From Lysobacterales bacterium (GTDB taxonomy: Bacteria; Pseudomonadota; Gammaproteobacteria; Xanthomonadales; Marinicellaceae): a stretch of 60,019 bases of DNA. The position numbers and the translations under genes were made by a program. The notes below the pieces were generated by a model, which ran no database searches, had not been told where the DNA came from, and saw only the letters and a program-made list of their open reading frames with translations. Within the stretch, counting starts at the first letter, position 1. Every line of letters starts with the position of its first letter. This document shows, one piece after another, positions 38,799-47,553 of this stretch. The stretch is taken from NCBI GenBank assembly GCA_026988115.1, contig JALSLV010000037.1:1-60019 (forward strand). Direction: 5' to 3'.

Positions 38799-39775
38799 TA
38801 GGCTACCTCTTTATTGTTTTGTTGTTTTTCTGCATAAGCGGCGGCGGCTTCTCGCACCCATGCCCCATCATCATAGGCTTTATTACGGGCATCCATGCGT
38901 TGTTGGTTGCATGGACCGTTGCCTTTTATAACGTCGAATAATTCATCCCAAATGATTTCACTGAAATCATAATGACCTGTTTTTTTGTTATATTTCAAAT
39001 TCTTATCAGGAATAGTTAAACCTAAGTATTCGGCTTGTGGAACGGTGGCATCAATAAATTTTTGCCTTAAATCATCATTGCTGAAGCGTTTTATCTTCCA
39101 CTTCATGGATTGGTTGGAATGGGTCGAGTCTTTATCGCTGGGCCCAAACATCATTAACGAAGGCCACCACGTGCGATTGAGGGCATCTTGAGCCATGGCT
39201 TTTTGTTCGGGCGTGCCGTTTGCCATTTTTATCATGATGTCATAGCCTTGACGTTGGTGAAAACTTTCTTCTTTGCATATCCGCACCATGGCACGAGAGT
39301 AAGGCCCATAAGAGGTTCGGCACAGTGCCACTTGATTCATAATGGCGGCTCCATCGACCAACCAGCCAACCGCTCCAGCATCTGCCCAATTAAGTGTTGG
39401 GTAATTAAAAATACTGGAATATTTGGCTTTGCCAGAGAGTAAATCTTGGTACATTTGATGCCGTGATTCGCCTAATGTTTCGGCTGCTGAATAGAGATAC
39501 AAGCCGTGGCCTGCTTCGTCTTGAATTTTTGCCAATAATATCAACTTGCGTTTTAGGGTTGGTGCACGGGTGACCCAATTGGCTTCGGGTAATTGTCCAA
39601 CTATTTCTGAATGAGCGTGTTGGGATATTTGGCGAATAAGCGTTTTACGGTAAGCTTGTGGCATCCAATCACGTGGTTCGATTTTTTCCTCGGCATCAAT
39701 GCGTTTTTGGAAGGCTTCTAATAGTTCTGGCGACTCATCACCAGCTTTTGAATCTCTTAGACCTTGTGAATACAT
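38798..39775 (-). CDS. paaA: phenylacetyl-CoA epoxidase catalytic subunit PaaA
   Basis: PaaA is the di-iron subunit that epoxidises the aromatic ring of phenylacetyl-CoA with O2. The 325-residue protein carries carboxylate/histidine iron-ligand motifs of the ferritin-like fold: [17 protein letters not shown] near residue 107 and [14 protein letters not shown] near 172. Length matches (about 310-330). It is the first gene of the operon, with a promoter at 39804-39832. No paaK, paaG, paaZ or paaJ lies in the window, so the rest of the phenylacetate pathway, if present, is elsewhere. Confidence 0.95.
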   Translation of the reverse strand: MYSQGLRDSKAGDESPELLEAFQKRIDAEEKIEPRDWMPQAYRKTLIRQISQHAHSEIVGQLPEANWVTRAPTLKRKLILLAKIQDEAGHGLYLYSAAETLGESRHQMYQDLLSGKAKYSSIFNYPTLNWADAGAVGWLVDGAAIMNQVALCRTSYGPYSRAMVRICKEESFHQRQGYDIMIKMANGTPEQKAMAQDALNRTWWPSLMMFGPSDKDSTHSNQSMKWKIKRFSNDDLRQKFIDATVPQAEYLGLTIPDKNLKYNKKTGHYDFSEIIWDELFDVIKGNGPCNQQRMDARNKAYDDGAWVREAAAAYAEKQQNNKEVA

Positions 39776-39803
39776 GGTTTTCTCGGTTTGTTTTTATGCT
39801 TTT

Positions 39804-39832
39804 ATTATAATTTCTTAGCTTGTACGAAGCAA
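39804..39832 (-). promoter_or_regulatory. Predicted paaABCDE promoter
   Basis: On the minus strand a -35-like TTGCTT (39832-39827) is followed after 17 bp by a perfect TATAAT (39809-39804). The paaA ATG is 28 bp downstream. Confidence 0.55.
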
Positions 39833-39865
39833 TAAATTTATTGATTCAGTTTGTACTCTGTTTTG

Positions 39866-41413
39866 CTACCTGACAAATATTTTAGTTGGCAGTTGATTTG
39901 AGTTAATCGGTATTTGACAATTTTCTCCACCAGTAATTCGAGTTAAAGGGATTTCTCCAGATACATTTTCATCTAGTGAATTAAACTGAAAAGTACCTCT
40001 GTTACACTCATCAAAATACAGTTCTGCCTGCCCCCACTCAATCATTTGTGGTGGTTGTGAAATAACAAAGGTTCCACCTGTTGTCGTTGTTATAGTTAAT
40101 AACGCTTTATTATCAACTACCTCACCCTGCATTACGAACCAACGTTGTGTATTATTGCTTTTCTCATAGGTATACCAAAACCCCAATACAGCATCTTGTT
40201 GAGGTAAATATTCAAATGTAAACCCTTGACCCGAATTTTCTGGCCAATACCATGCGCCATCAATATTTTTATTAATTTCAAGATGGCTTTCTGAATCTAA
40301 AACAACAGCAGGAAGCAATTGATTCCGCAACAGTGTACCAATTCCTGCACCAGAATATGTAAAATCTCTTGCAGTCGAAACCACAACCATATCAATCTCA
40401 GGAAAAACAAAGATAAATTGTCTTCCAAAACCATCGGCATAGTAGGAATTAAAAGAACGATTGTTGTTGTCTTTAAAAACTGTAGTCCACCATTGGTATC
40501 CATATCCCGTATTGCTACTACCAAAGAAGTCTGAATCTGTCACACCATTACTGTAAGGAAAGATAGATTTATCAACCCATGACTCAGATAATAGTCGAGT
40601 GCTTTGCCAAACACCTTTATTTAAGTAAAGTTGACCAATTTTTGCTAAATCTAACGGTTTCATCCATAAACCAAACCCAAGAGGTGCAAGGTTTTGTGGG
40701 AAATCACTTATTCCAGAGCCTTGGCTGCCATTCGCAGAAACAATTTCCCAATGAGTGTCTGTCAAATCTATATCCAAGGGTTGGAATAGATGTTCATTTA
40801 TAAACTCTTGAGGTGATTGCGAAGTTAAAGTTTTGAGTACAACACTCATTAAAGAAGAGGCACCTGTACTGTAGGCAAATTTATTATCAGGTTGATCCGA
40901 AACCAACCATTCTAAAACCGTTCGGTACCAATCTGATGTCGCCAACATAATAGTTAAGGGATTAGTAGAAGTCTCATAGGGAATACTTAATTCATCCCAA
41001 TCTAATCCATGCCTTTGACTCAACAAATCATGTAGGGAAATATTCTGCTTGTTCACCAGATCATTAATGTTTTGATAGAGAGGCATATAATCCATCATCG
41101 AATCATTTAATTCAAATGAACTCCCCTGATGTTGAGCAATACCAATCAATAATGAACCAATACTTTTTGTAATCGAATACACTGGTGCTTTTCCACCTTG
41201 GTCATTGAAATACTCTTGAGTGATGAGATTGCCATTCTTAATAATCACTAAAGAACGAATATCACCATAGTCACCAGTTCTAATCATCTCAATGGCTTGG
41301 TTTATTCCACTAGAATCAACTCCTTCAGCTTCTGGTGTCGATTGTGGCCATTCAAATGCACAAGCATTAGGAACACAAAACAATAGCATTAAAAATAATT
41401 TATAGTCGTTCAT
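39866..41413 (-). CDS. Exported beta-lactamase-family serine hydrolase with C-terminal beta domain
   Basis: The 515-residue protein starts with a signal peptide (about residues 1-19, ending ACAF). The catalytic domain (about 30-370) is of the class C beta-lactamase / esterase type. The nucleophile motif SxxK is Ser80-Ile-Thr-Lys83. The second motif reads YST (in FAYSTGAS) where Y-x-N is usual. The C-terminal 130 residues form a separate domain with GAWYWPENSGQGFTFEY, WYTYE and GGTFVI, seen in other exported proteins of this type of bacterium. Likely an esterase, peptidase or amidase in the periplasm; the substrate is unknown. Confidence 0.82.
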   Translation of the reverse strand: MNDYKLFLMLLFCVPNACAFEWPQSTPEAEGVDSSGINQAIEMIRTGDYGDIRSLVIIKNGNLITQEYFNDQGGKAPVYSITKSIGSLLIGIAQHQGSSFELNDSMMDYMPLYQNINDLVNKQNISLHDLLSQRHGLDWDELSIPYETSTNPLTIMLATSDWYRTVLEWLVSDQPDNKFAYSTGASSLMSVVLKTLTSQSPQEFINEHLFQPLDIDLTDTHWEIVSANGSQGSGISDFPQNLAPLGFGLWMKPLDLAKIGQLYLNKGVWQSTRLLSESWVDKSIFPYSNGVTDSDFFGSSNTGYGYQWWTTVFKDNNNRSFNSYYADGFGRQFIFVFPEIDMVVVSTARDFTYSGAGIGTLLRNQLLPAVVLDSESHLEINKNIDGAWYWPENSGQGFTFEYLPQQDAVLGFWYTYEKSNNTQRWFVMQGEVVDNKALLTITTTTGGTFVISQPPQMIEWGQAELYFDECNRGTFQFNSLDENVSGEIPLTRITGGENCQIPINSNQLPTKIFVR

Positions 41414-41606
41414 ATTTCTGACAATAGGTGACTTCTAGAATGAATTTAGATTACCTTATGATATCACTTTCTCAGCCAACATAGTGTATTTGATTATTGT
41501 TTTTTTTCTTTTCTAAACACTTACCTCAATCAAATAAGCAAATATTCTAGTGTTTTACCTATTGCAAAGTTTTAGAGACTGATTTAAAAGTATTGAAGTC
41601 CTATAC

Positions 41607-41635
41607 TTCACAAAAGCAGCTTTTATCTTTATACT
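41607..41635 (+). promoter_or_regulatory. Promoter of the YjdF-like gene
   Basis: TTCACA (41607-41612) and TATACT (41630-41635) are separated by 17 bp, each one mismatch from the sigma-70 consensus. Transcription should start near 41642, which excludes the ATG at 41639 and favours 41666. Confidence 0.6.
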
Positions 41636-41665
41636 TTAATGACAATCATCTCTAATCAATTTAAT

Positions 41666-42262
41666 ATGAATAAAACAATTTGGCTCATCTTATTTTTTTC
41701 CGCACTCATTTGGTCAGGAGTGAATCCCAAAGATCAATTCACTTGGTTTTTAGAAGTTTTCCCAGCCATTATTGGCTTTTTAATAATGTCTTTGACTTAT
41801 AAATCTTTTCCTTTGACGCCTTTGTTGTATGGATTAATTTTGTTTCATTCCATTGTCTTGATGATTGGTGGGCATTACACTTATGCCGACGTGCCTTTGT
41901 TTGACTGGCTAAAAGATGCCTTTGATTTAAGCCGCAATAACTACGATAAGCTTGGGCACTTTACCCAAGGTTTTGTCCCTGCCATTATTGCTAGAGAACT
42001 GTTTATTAGAAAAAACATCGTTAACGGAATCTGGTGGAGGCGGTATTTGGTCGTTAGTGTTTGTTTAGCCTTTAGTGCATTTTACGAATTAATCGAATGG
42101 CTAGTCGCTATTTTATCAGGCGAAGATGCCGTTGCCTTTCTAGGAACACAAGGTTACATCTGGGACACACAATCAGATATGGGATGGGCATTGATTGGGT
42201 CGATTATTGCGTTGTTGCTATCAAGTAAGTGGCACGATAGGCAGATTAAACAATTAACCTAA
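41666..42262 (+). CDS. DUF2238 (YjdF-like) inner membrane protein
   Basis: The 198-residue protein has about six hydrophobic helices. Characteristic DUF2238/YjdF segments are present: YTYADVPLFDWLKDAFDLSRNNYDKLGHFTQG split across residues 73-106, an FYELIEWL helix, and GTQGYIWDTQSDMGWALIGS near the end. E. coli YjdF is of similar size (209). Function is unknown. I start at 41666 because the promoter evidence places the transcript start after the earlier ATG. It converges on fabG. Confidence 0.8.
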   Translation: MNKTIWLILFFSALIWSGVNPKDQFTWFLEVFPAIIGFLIMSLTYKSFPLTPLLYGLILFHSIVLMIGGHYTYADVPLFDWLKDAFDLSRNNYDKLGHFTQGFVPAIIARELFIRKNIVNGIWWRRYLVVSVCLAFSAFYELIEWLVAILSGEDAVAFLGTQGYIWDTQSDMGWALIGSIIALLLSSKWHDRQIKQLT

Positions 42263-42290
42263 ATTGCTTTCTTGAACCAAAATATTTAAA

Positions 42291-43031
42291 TTAACTCATC
42301 AACATTCCACCGTTAACGTGTAAAGTTTCACCCGTGATGTATTGACCCATATCCGATGCTAAAAACAACACGGCATTGGCGATGTCTTGGGCTTGCCCTA
42401 ATTTTCCAAGTGGTATGGTTTTTTCCATGGCTTGTTTGTTTTCTTCACTCATTTCTTTGGTCATGTCGGTTTGAATAAATCCAGGGGCAATGACATTAAC
42501 TGTGACGTTACGTGAGCCAATTTCTTTTGCCAGTGATTTACTGAATCCTATTAAGCCAGCTTTGGCAGCAGCGTATACACTTTGTCCGGGATTACCCATT
42601 GATCCGATGACTGAGCCAATGGTGATGATGCGACCGTTTCGGGCTTTCATCATGGGACGCATACAGGCTTTACTCATGCGGTAAACTGATTTTAAGTTGG
42701 TATCCATAAGCCAATCCCACTCGTCTTCTTTTAAACGCATTAAGAGGTTGTCTTTTGAAACACCTGCGTTATTGACCAAAATGGTTGGGAGTTTTTTATC
42801 AGCTTTTAGGTCTGCCATTAGTGTTGCTATTGACTCAGCATCACTGACATCTAAAACTTTACCTAATCCATTTTCACCAAGCGTTGAGGTAATAGCATCG
42901 GCTCCCCCTTGTGAGGTGGCTGTTCCAATAACAAATGCACCTGCTTCGATTAATGTTTTGGCAATCGCAGCTCCAATTCCACGAGAAGCACCTGTAACTA
43001 AGGCGACTTGGTTATTTAAGTCGATTTTCAT
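42291..43031 (-). CDS. fabG: 3-oxoacyl-[acyl-carrier-protein] reductase FabG
   Basis: FabG reduces beta-ketoacyl-ACP with NADPH in fatty-acid elongation. The 246-residue short-chain dehydrogenase has the nucleotide motif GASRGIGAAIA near residue 14, NNAG near 86, the catalytic Ser in GSVIGSMG, and Tyr/Lys in YAAAKAG near 151-155. The conserved end QYITGETLHVNGGM is typical of FabG. Its ATG overlaps the fabD stop. It ends the operon here: acpP and fabF, which usually follow, are not present. Confidence 0.96.
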   Translation of the reverse strand: MKIDLNNQVALVTGASRGIGAAIAKTLIEAGAFVIGTATSQGGADAITSTLGENGLGKVLDVSDAESIATLMADLKADKKLPTILVNNAGVSKDNLLMRLKEDEWDWLMDTNLKSVYRMSKACMRPMMKARNGRIITIGSVIGSMGNPGQSVYAAAKAGLIGFSKSLAKEIGSRNVTVNVIAPGFIQTDMTKEMSEENKQAMEKTIPLGKLGQAQDIANAVLFLASDMGQYITGETLHVNGGMLMS

Positions 43032-43969
43032 GTTTTTTCTCCTGTATCTTTGCTCATGCTCAAGGCTTTTTCAAAACCTTTGGTGTTGTTTATTGAATGG
43101 ATAGTCCAACTGCGGTTAAAGCGTTTAGCAAGTCCTGATAGGACTTTATTAGGTCCGTATTCAACAATGGTTTCGATGTTGTTATCGAGTAAAAATTGAT
43201 TGGTTTGAGTCCACATCACTGATTTATACAATTGTTCCACTAACAGTGTTTTAATTTTTTCTGGCGATATGTGAGGCTTAGCATCGACATTGTGTATCAC
43301 TGGCGTCATGGGCGTTTTCATGTCAATTGTGACTAAATCTTCGGCCAATTTCTCAGCTGCAGGTCGCATAAGTTCACAATGAGAAGGCACACTCACGGGC
43401 AAAGGCATAACACGTTTAGCCCCGGCTTCTTTTGCTAGTTCTCCCGCTTTTTCAACGGCTTCTTTACTGCCTGAAATGACTACTTGCCCTGGCGAATTAA
43501 AGTTGGCTGCGGTGACATTGTCGTCACTGCAAACTTCAATGACTTGCTCATCAGTTAAACCCAAAATGGCTGCCATTGCTCCAGTTCCTGCTGGTACTGC
43601 TTGTTGCATGTATTGTCCGCGTTTATGGGTCAGCAAAACAGCATCTTCAAAGCTTAATGACTCGGCACAGACCAAGGCTGAATATTCGCCTAAAGAATGA
43701 CCTGCCATGTAAGTTGGACGGATTTTCGATTTTTCTTTCCACAATTCCCAGATGGCAACTGAAGTTGTCAATAAAGCAGGTTGGGTGTATTGGGTTTGAT
43801 TGAGTTGGTTGTGTGGATCGGATGTTACCATTTCCATTAAATCAAGCTCTAACACATCACTTGCGCGGGCAAATTGATGTTGAATTTGTGGGTAAGTCTC
43901 GAATAAGTCAGCAATCATGCCAACCGCTTGTGAGCCTTGTCCTGGAAAAACGAATGCGAGATTTTTCAT
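43028..43969 (-). CDS. fabD: malonyl-CoA:ACP transacylase FabD
   Basis: FabD transfers malonyl groups from CoA to acyl carrier protein. The 313-residue protein shows FVFPGQGSQAVGM at residues 7-19 and the active-site serine in AGHSLGEYSAL near residue 92. Arg117 falls in the HKRGQYMQ segment, and the second catalytic His is in VPSHCELM near residue 200. Length matches E. coli FabD (309). It lies between fabH and fabG. Confidence 0.96.
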   Translation of the reverse strand: MKNLAFVFPGQGSQAVGMIADLFETYPQIQHQFARASDVLELDLMEMVTSDPHNQLNQTQYTQPALLTTSVAIWELWKEKSKIRPTYMAGHSLGEYSALVCAESLSFEDAVLLTHKRGQYMQQAVPAGTGAMAAILGLTDEQVIEVCSDDNVTAANFNSPGQVVISGSKEAVEKAGELAKEAGAKRVMPLPVSVPSHCELMRPAAEKLAEDLVTIDMKTPMTPVIHNVDAKPHISPEKIKTLLVEQLYKSVMWTQTNQFLLDNNIETIVEYGPNKVLSGLAKRFNRSWTIHSINNTKGFEKALSMSKDTGEKT

Positions 43970-44002
43970 CTTATCACCTTTTATCTTTTATTATATGGCA
44001 AT

Positions 44003-44023
44003 GGCGGGCAAGCCCACCTTACG
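44003..44023. repeat. Single GTAAGGTGGGC palindrome between fabH and fabD
   Basis: GGCGGGCAAGCCCACCTTACG matches one end of the larger elements, with one changed base in the stem. It lies in the 57-bp gap between fabH and fabD, within the fab transcript. Confidence 0.7.
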
Positions 44024-44026
44024 GGT

Positions 44027-44998
44027 TTATAGTTTTAAAAGAGCAGAACCCCAAGTAAAGCCACCACCGAAAGCTTCAAGCAGCACGGTTTGTCCTTTTT
44101 TGATTTTCCCAGAACGAATGCCATAATCCAATGCCATAGGAACAGACGCCGCAGAGGTATTGCCCGTTTGGTCAACTGTGACAATGACTTGATCCATATC
44201 CATTTTAAGCTTTTTTGCTGTTGCGGTAATAATACGCAGATTTGCTTGATGAGGAACGAGCCAATCTACATCGGATTTTTCCATATTGTTGTGCTCCAAA
44301 GTCTCATCAACAATTGAACCCAGTGTTTTTACCGCCACCTTAAAGACAGCATTGCCTTTCATCATAATGGCTATTGGCCCAGTTTTTGAATCATCCATTC
44401 CGCGTGAAGGGCCCTTGTTGGTTGTTAATAAATCAGCATGGTCACCATTGGCATGAATGTGCGTGGATAAAATACCTTGCTCATCACTTGCTTCTAATAC
44501 AGCAGCACCTGCACCATCTCCAAATAGAACCGCCGTTGTGCGATCCTCCCAATTAATAATACGAGTTAAGGTCTCTGCTCCAACAACTAATATTCGTTTG
44601 TGAGTGCCTGATTTTATGTATTTATCGGCGACACTTAAAGCATAAACAAAACTACTGCAAGCCGCATTAACATCAAAAGCAGCAATACCAGGAACACCTA
44701 ATTTACTTTGCAATAAGCACGCTGTGCTTGGAAAAATCAAATCCGGTGTTGTTGTGCCAACAAGTATCATATCCAAATCTGTGGCTTCAATTCCTGCTGC
44801 TTCAAGTGCCTTAATTGATGCATTATAAGCTAAATCCGAAGTGTATTGCCCTTCTGCTGCAACATGCCTTTGCTTGATTCCTGTACGCTCTTGTATCCAT
44901 TGATCATTGGTGTCGACAATTTTTTCTAAGTCTTTATTGGTTAATATTTTTTCTGGCAAATACCGACCAGTGCCTATGATTTTTGAATAAATTGTCAT
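44027..44998 (-). CDS. fabH: 3-oxoacyl-[acyl-carrier-protein] synthase III FabH
   Basis: FabH starts fatty-acid synthesis by condensing acetyl-CoA with malonyl-ACP. The 323-residue protein has the catalytic cysteine in NAACSSFVYAL near residue 113, the histidine in VPHQANLRI near 250 and the asparagine in GNTSAASVPMAL near 280, in the expected order. Its start is one base from the plsX stop, so the genes are co-transcribed. Confidence 0.96.
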   Translation of the reverse strand: MTIYSKIIGTGRYLPEKILTNKDLEKIVDTNDQWIQERTGIKQRHVAAEGQYTSDLAYNASIKALEAAGIEATDLDMILVGTTTPDLIFPSTACLLQSKLGVPGIAAFDVNAACSSFVYALSVADKYIKSGTHKRILVVGAETLTRIINWEDRTTAVLFGDGAGAAVLEASDEQGILSTHIHANGDHADLLTTNKGPSRGMDDSKTGPIAIMMKGNAVFKVAVKTLGSIVDETLEHNNMEKSDVDWLVPHQANLRIITATAKKLKMDMDQVIVTVDQTGNTSAASVPMALDYGIRSGKIKKGQTVLLEAFGGGFTWGSALLKL

Positions 44999-45994
44999 TT
45001 AAGATTTCTCCAGTAATTCTGTCATTTTAGAAATTATGGGTTGTTGTGCCGTTTTAAATGCTTGGTGCAATGCCGCATCAAATGCCATGGCATTACAAGC
45101 GCCGTGACTTTTTACAATCACACCTTCTAAACCCAATAAAAGCGCTCCATTATACTTATCTGGCTCAACAATTCGCATACCTTTTTTAATTTTTTGCCAT
45201 AATGAGCTTTTTGCAGGGTCATCGCTTTCATTTTTAATATAAGATGCCATCGCTTCACAAGACTTTAAGGTGATATTACCAACAAAACCATTGCAGCAAA
45301 TAACATCAGCATAACCATTAAATAAATGTGTTCCCTCGCAATAGCCTTTGTAGTTTAAATCTGATTCTTTTAACATGACATCGGCTTGTTTTACTGCATC
45401 GACTCCTTTGTTACTTTCCAGTCCAATGTTTAATAATGTAACTTCGGGGGACTCAATAGCATTAACGGCACTTTGCCAGGCGCTACCAAGGCGTGCAAAA
45501 TTATACAAATCATCCGCACTGGCTTGGATTGTTGCACCCACATCTAATAATAAAGAACGCCGCGAGCGACTGGGCAGTAAAGTTGCCAAAACTACTTTTT
45601 CAATATCATACAAAGGATTAAGCCAATGTTTTGCTAAGGCAACCATTGCTCCTGTGTTTCCTGCTGTTACGCAAGCATCCGATAGGTTTTTTGCAACATC
45701 TTTTATCGCTAGAGACAAGCTTGAATCACGCTTTTGACGCAAAGCACTAAATGGGGATTCTGCCATTGAAACAGAACGTCCACAAGCAATAAACTCTATG
45801 CGTTTTTTATCTAGCGCGGCGATACGGTGTTCAATTGTGTTAAGATAACTTTGGGAAACAAAGACCCGAAAAGCGATGTCTTCTTGCGTTTTCACTATTC
45901 GCACCAATGTTTCAAAGCGCGTATCGGGGTAATCATCGCCCCCCATTAAATCAACAGAAATAACGGTTAATTTTTTTTGTTTAGTTTTATCCAT
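44999..45994 (-). CDS. plsX: phosphate acyltransferase PlsX
   Basis: PlsX converts acyl-ACP to acyl-phosphate, which feeds phospholipid synthesis through PlsY. The 331-residue protein has the family opening VDLMGGDDYPD, then TAGNTGAMVALA near residue 115, NIGLESNKG near 195 and CCNGFVGNITLKSCEA near 235, and ends with KSHGACNAMAFDAAL. The length is normal. A rho-independent terminator separates it from rpmF, so it may have its own promoter. Confidence 0.94.
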   Translation of the reverse strand: MDKTKQKKLTVISVDLMGGDDYPDTRFETLVRIVKTQEDIAFRVFVSQSYLNTIEHRIAALDKKRIEFIACGRSVSMAESPFSALRQKRDSSLSLAIKDVAKNLSDACVTAGNTGAMVALAKHWLNPLYDIEKVVLATLLPSRSRRSLLLDVGATIQASADDLYNFARLGSAWQSAVNAIESPEVTLLNIGLESNKGVDAVKQADVMLKESDLNYKGYCEGTHLFNGYADVICCNGFVGNITLKSCEAMASYIKNESDDPAKSSLWQKIKKGMRIVEPDKYNGALLLGLEGVIVKSHGACNAMAFDAALHQAFKTAQQPIISKMTELLEKS

Positions 45995-46052
45995 AGTTTA
46001 ACAATTATAACGTCAAAGACAATCAGACACAAAATCGAACAGTAAATTCCAT

Positions 46053-46092
46053 AAAAAAACGGAGTATAGCAATCTAAACTCCGTTCTAAATT
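46053..46092 (-). terminator. Terminator after rpmF
   Basis: AACGGAGT (46059-46066) pairs with ACTCCGTT (46078-46085). On the minus strand the hairpin is followed by a run of seven T residues. An AT-rich run on the other side may also allow rightward termination. Confidence 0.8.
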
Positions 46093-46125
46093 TTTTATTT
46101 CTAAACTAATACAGCTTAGGACAAT

Positions 46126-46323
46126 TTAATCTTCGTCTTCGATAAAGTCATCAGCCATATCGATAACTTTTTGACCCTTATAATAGCCTTCGGCTGTTAC
46201 GTGGTGACGAATATGAACTTCACCACTTTCTGGGTCGGTTGATAATGTGCGTGCTTTTAAACTATCATGAGAACGTCTCATGCCAATTCTCGATGGTGTT
46301 TTGCGGCTTTTTTGTACTGCCAT
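46126..46323 (-). CDS. rpmF: 50S ribosomal protein L32
   Basis: This 65-residue protein begins [20 protein letters not shown], the standard bacterial L32 opening, and continues with [17 protein letters not shown]. It lacks the zinc-type cysteine pairs seen in some L32 forms, as is usual in proteobacteria. It follows yceD by 25 bp, the common yceD-rpmF-plsX order. A terminator follows it. Confidence 0.97.
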   Translation of the reverse strand: MAVQKSRKTPSRIGMRRSHDSLKARTLSTDPESGEVHIRHHVTAEGYYKGQKVIDMADDFIEDED

Positions 46324-46348
46324 GGTATATTCTCCAGTAAATCTACAA

Positions 46349-46840
46349 TTATTTTAAATTTTTTAATACATCAAATGGGTTGGGCTTTTGCTGTGTTTTG
46401 AAAACTGCCTTTTGTTCAACTTCTTTAGTGAAGTTTTCATCAAAGGGAGCATCGGGTACAGCCAAAATCAACTCATCTTCTATTATTTCTAATGGTTTAA
46501 CAAAACCATTCTCTACCCACGAGGCTTCCATGTTATCGCCAATGAATTCTTCATAAGCCAAATCATCAATAAACCCAATAGTAGAATCAATCTCTACATG
46601 AAACAAAAACTCTTTGCCCGTTACTGAACAAATCAAAGGCAAATCCGCCTTTACATTAACCCGTGCTTTGCCTAATAAACGCGCGGCTCTATCGAATTGA
46701 ATCGAAAAATCAGCTTTGCCATCAAAACCCGACAAAACATCAAGTAACCGTGACATTTTCTGAATTTCCACACTTCCTTGGTAGCTTCTTTGTCCATGAA
46801 CTGCCTTATCCAAGGCAATTTTTTCTGGTAGTTGTTTCAT
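46349..46840 (-). CDS. yceD: YceD (DUF177) family protein
   Basis: The 163-residue protein is of the DUF177/YceD family, which lies upstream of rpmF in most proteobacteria. In some organisms it is implicated in 23S rRNA handling, but its role is not firm. Visible are the [18 protein letters not shown] beta segment (about residue 61-78) and an acidic DDLAYEEF stretch, both usual in the family. It is the first gene of the yceD-rpmF unit and is divergent from the amidase gene. Confidence 0.88.
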   Translation of the reverse strand: MKQLPEKIALDKAVHGQRSYQGSVEIQKMSRLLDVLSGFDGKADFSIQFDRAARLLGKARVNVKADLPLICSVTGKEFLFHVEIDSTIGFIDDLAYEEFIGDNMEASWVENGFVKPLEIIEDELILAVPDAPFDENFTKEVEQKAVFKTQQKPNPFDVLKNLK

Positions 46841-46986
46841 AGCCGGCGGATTTTACTTGGTTTATTAAGGGTTTGCAAATAATAATTCACTAGATTTTAT
46901 TAAATACACAGTAAAGTTATAAAAAGCTTACCTAAATAGCTAATTTTGGTAAAATAAGTCACATCAACCTCAAACTAGACTCGCAA

Positions 46987-47553
46987 ATGAACGACTTAAC
47001 AAAACTCTTACCCTATAATGATAAATTAGAAAAACGAATTCTATCATCTATCGAAATGATTGTTATCCATTGCACAGAACTCCCCGACATTTCATCAGCT
47101 CGAGTTTATGGTGAAAAAATCCATTACGATTCTGGTACTGGCAATAGTGGTCATTATTATGTATCAAAACAGGGGGAAATAGAACAATGGGTGGAAAATA
47201 ATCGCATTGCGCACCATGTCCATGGTCACAACCCAAATTCTATTGGCATAGAACTGGACAATCTGGGTCGTTTTCCTAACTGGCATAAAACCAACGCACA
47301 AATTATGTACGATCCCTATCCTCAAGTTCAAATAGATGCCCTAGTCGATTTGCTTAATCAATTAAAAAAGGACATACCTTCATTGAAGTATATTACGGGT
47401 CATGAAGATCTAGATACACGGTTAATTAAATCTGAAAACAATCCTGAAATCTATATTCGCCGTAAAATGGATCCAGGCAAAATGTTTCCATGGGCAGAAA
47501 TTATGCAAAAAATCACACTAATCAACACAGGCTCTTTGAGTAGGCAATCATGA
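46987..47553 (+). CDS. N-acetylmuramoyl-L-alanine amidase (AmpD-like, Amidase_2)
   Basis: This 188-residue protein belongs to the zinc-dependent Amidase_2 family, which cleaves the bond between MurNAc and the stem peptide. The first zinc ligand is His28 in VIHCTE, followed by GHYYVSKQGEIEQWV, the tripartite fold core. ITGHEDLD near residue 139 and KMDPGKMFPW near 163 supply the later ligands and catalytic Lys. There is no signal peptide, so it may act in the cytoplasm on recycled muropeptides, as AmpD does. It overlaps tesB by four bases. Confidence 0.85.
   Translation: MNDLTKLLPYNDKLEKRILSSIEMIVIHCTELPDISSARVYGEKIHYDSGTGNSGHYYVSKQGEIEQWVENNRIAHHVHGHNPNSIGIELDNLGRFPNWHKTNAQIMYDPYPQVQIDALVDLLNQLKKDIPSLKYITGHEDLDTRLIKSENNPEIYIRRKMDPGKMFPWAEIMQKITLINTGSLSRQS

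Noticed and set aside
45375-45737. A 120-codon open frame on the plus strand within plsX
   Set aside because: It is the opposite strand of a conserved gene, and its product is low-complexity with no recognisable motif.
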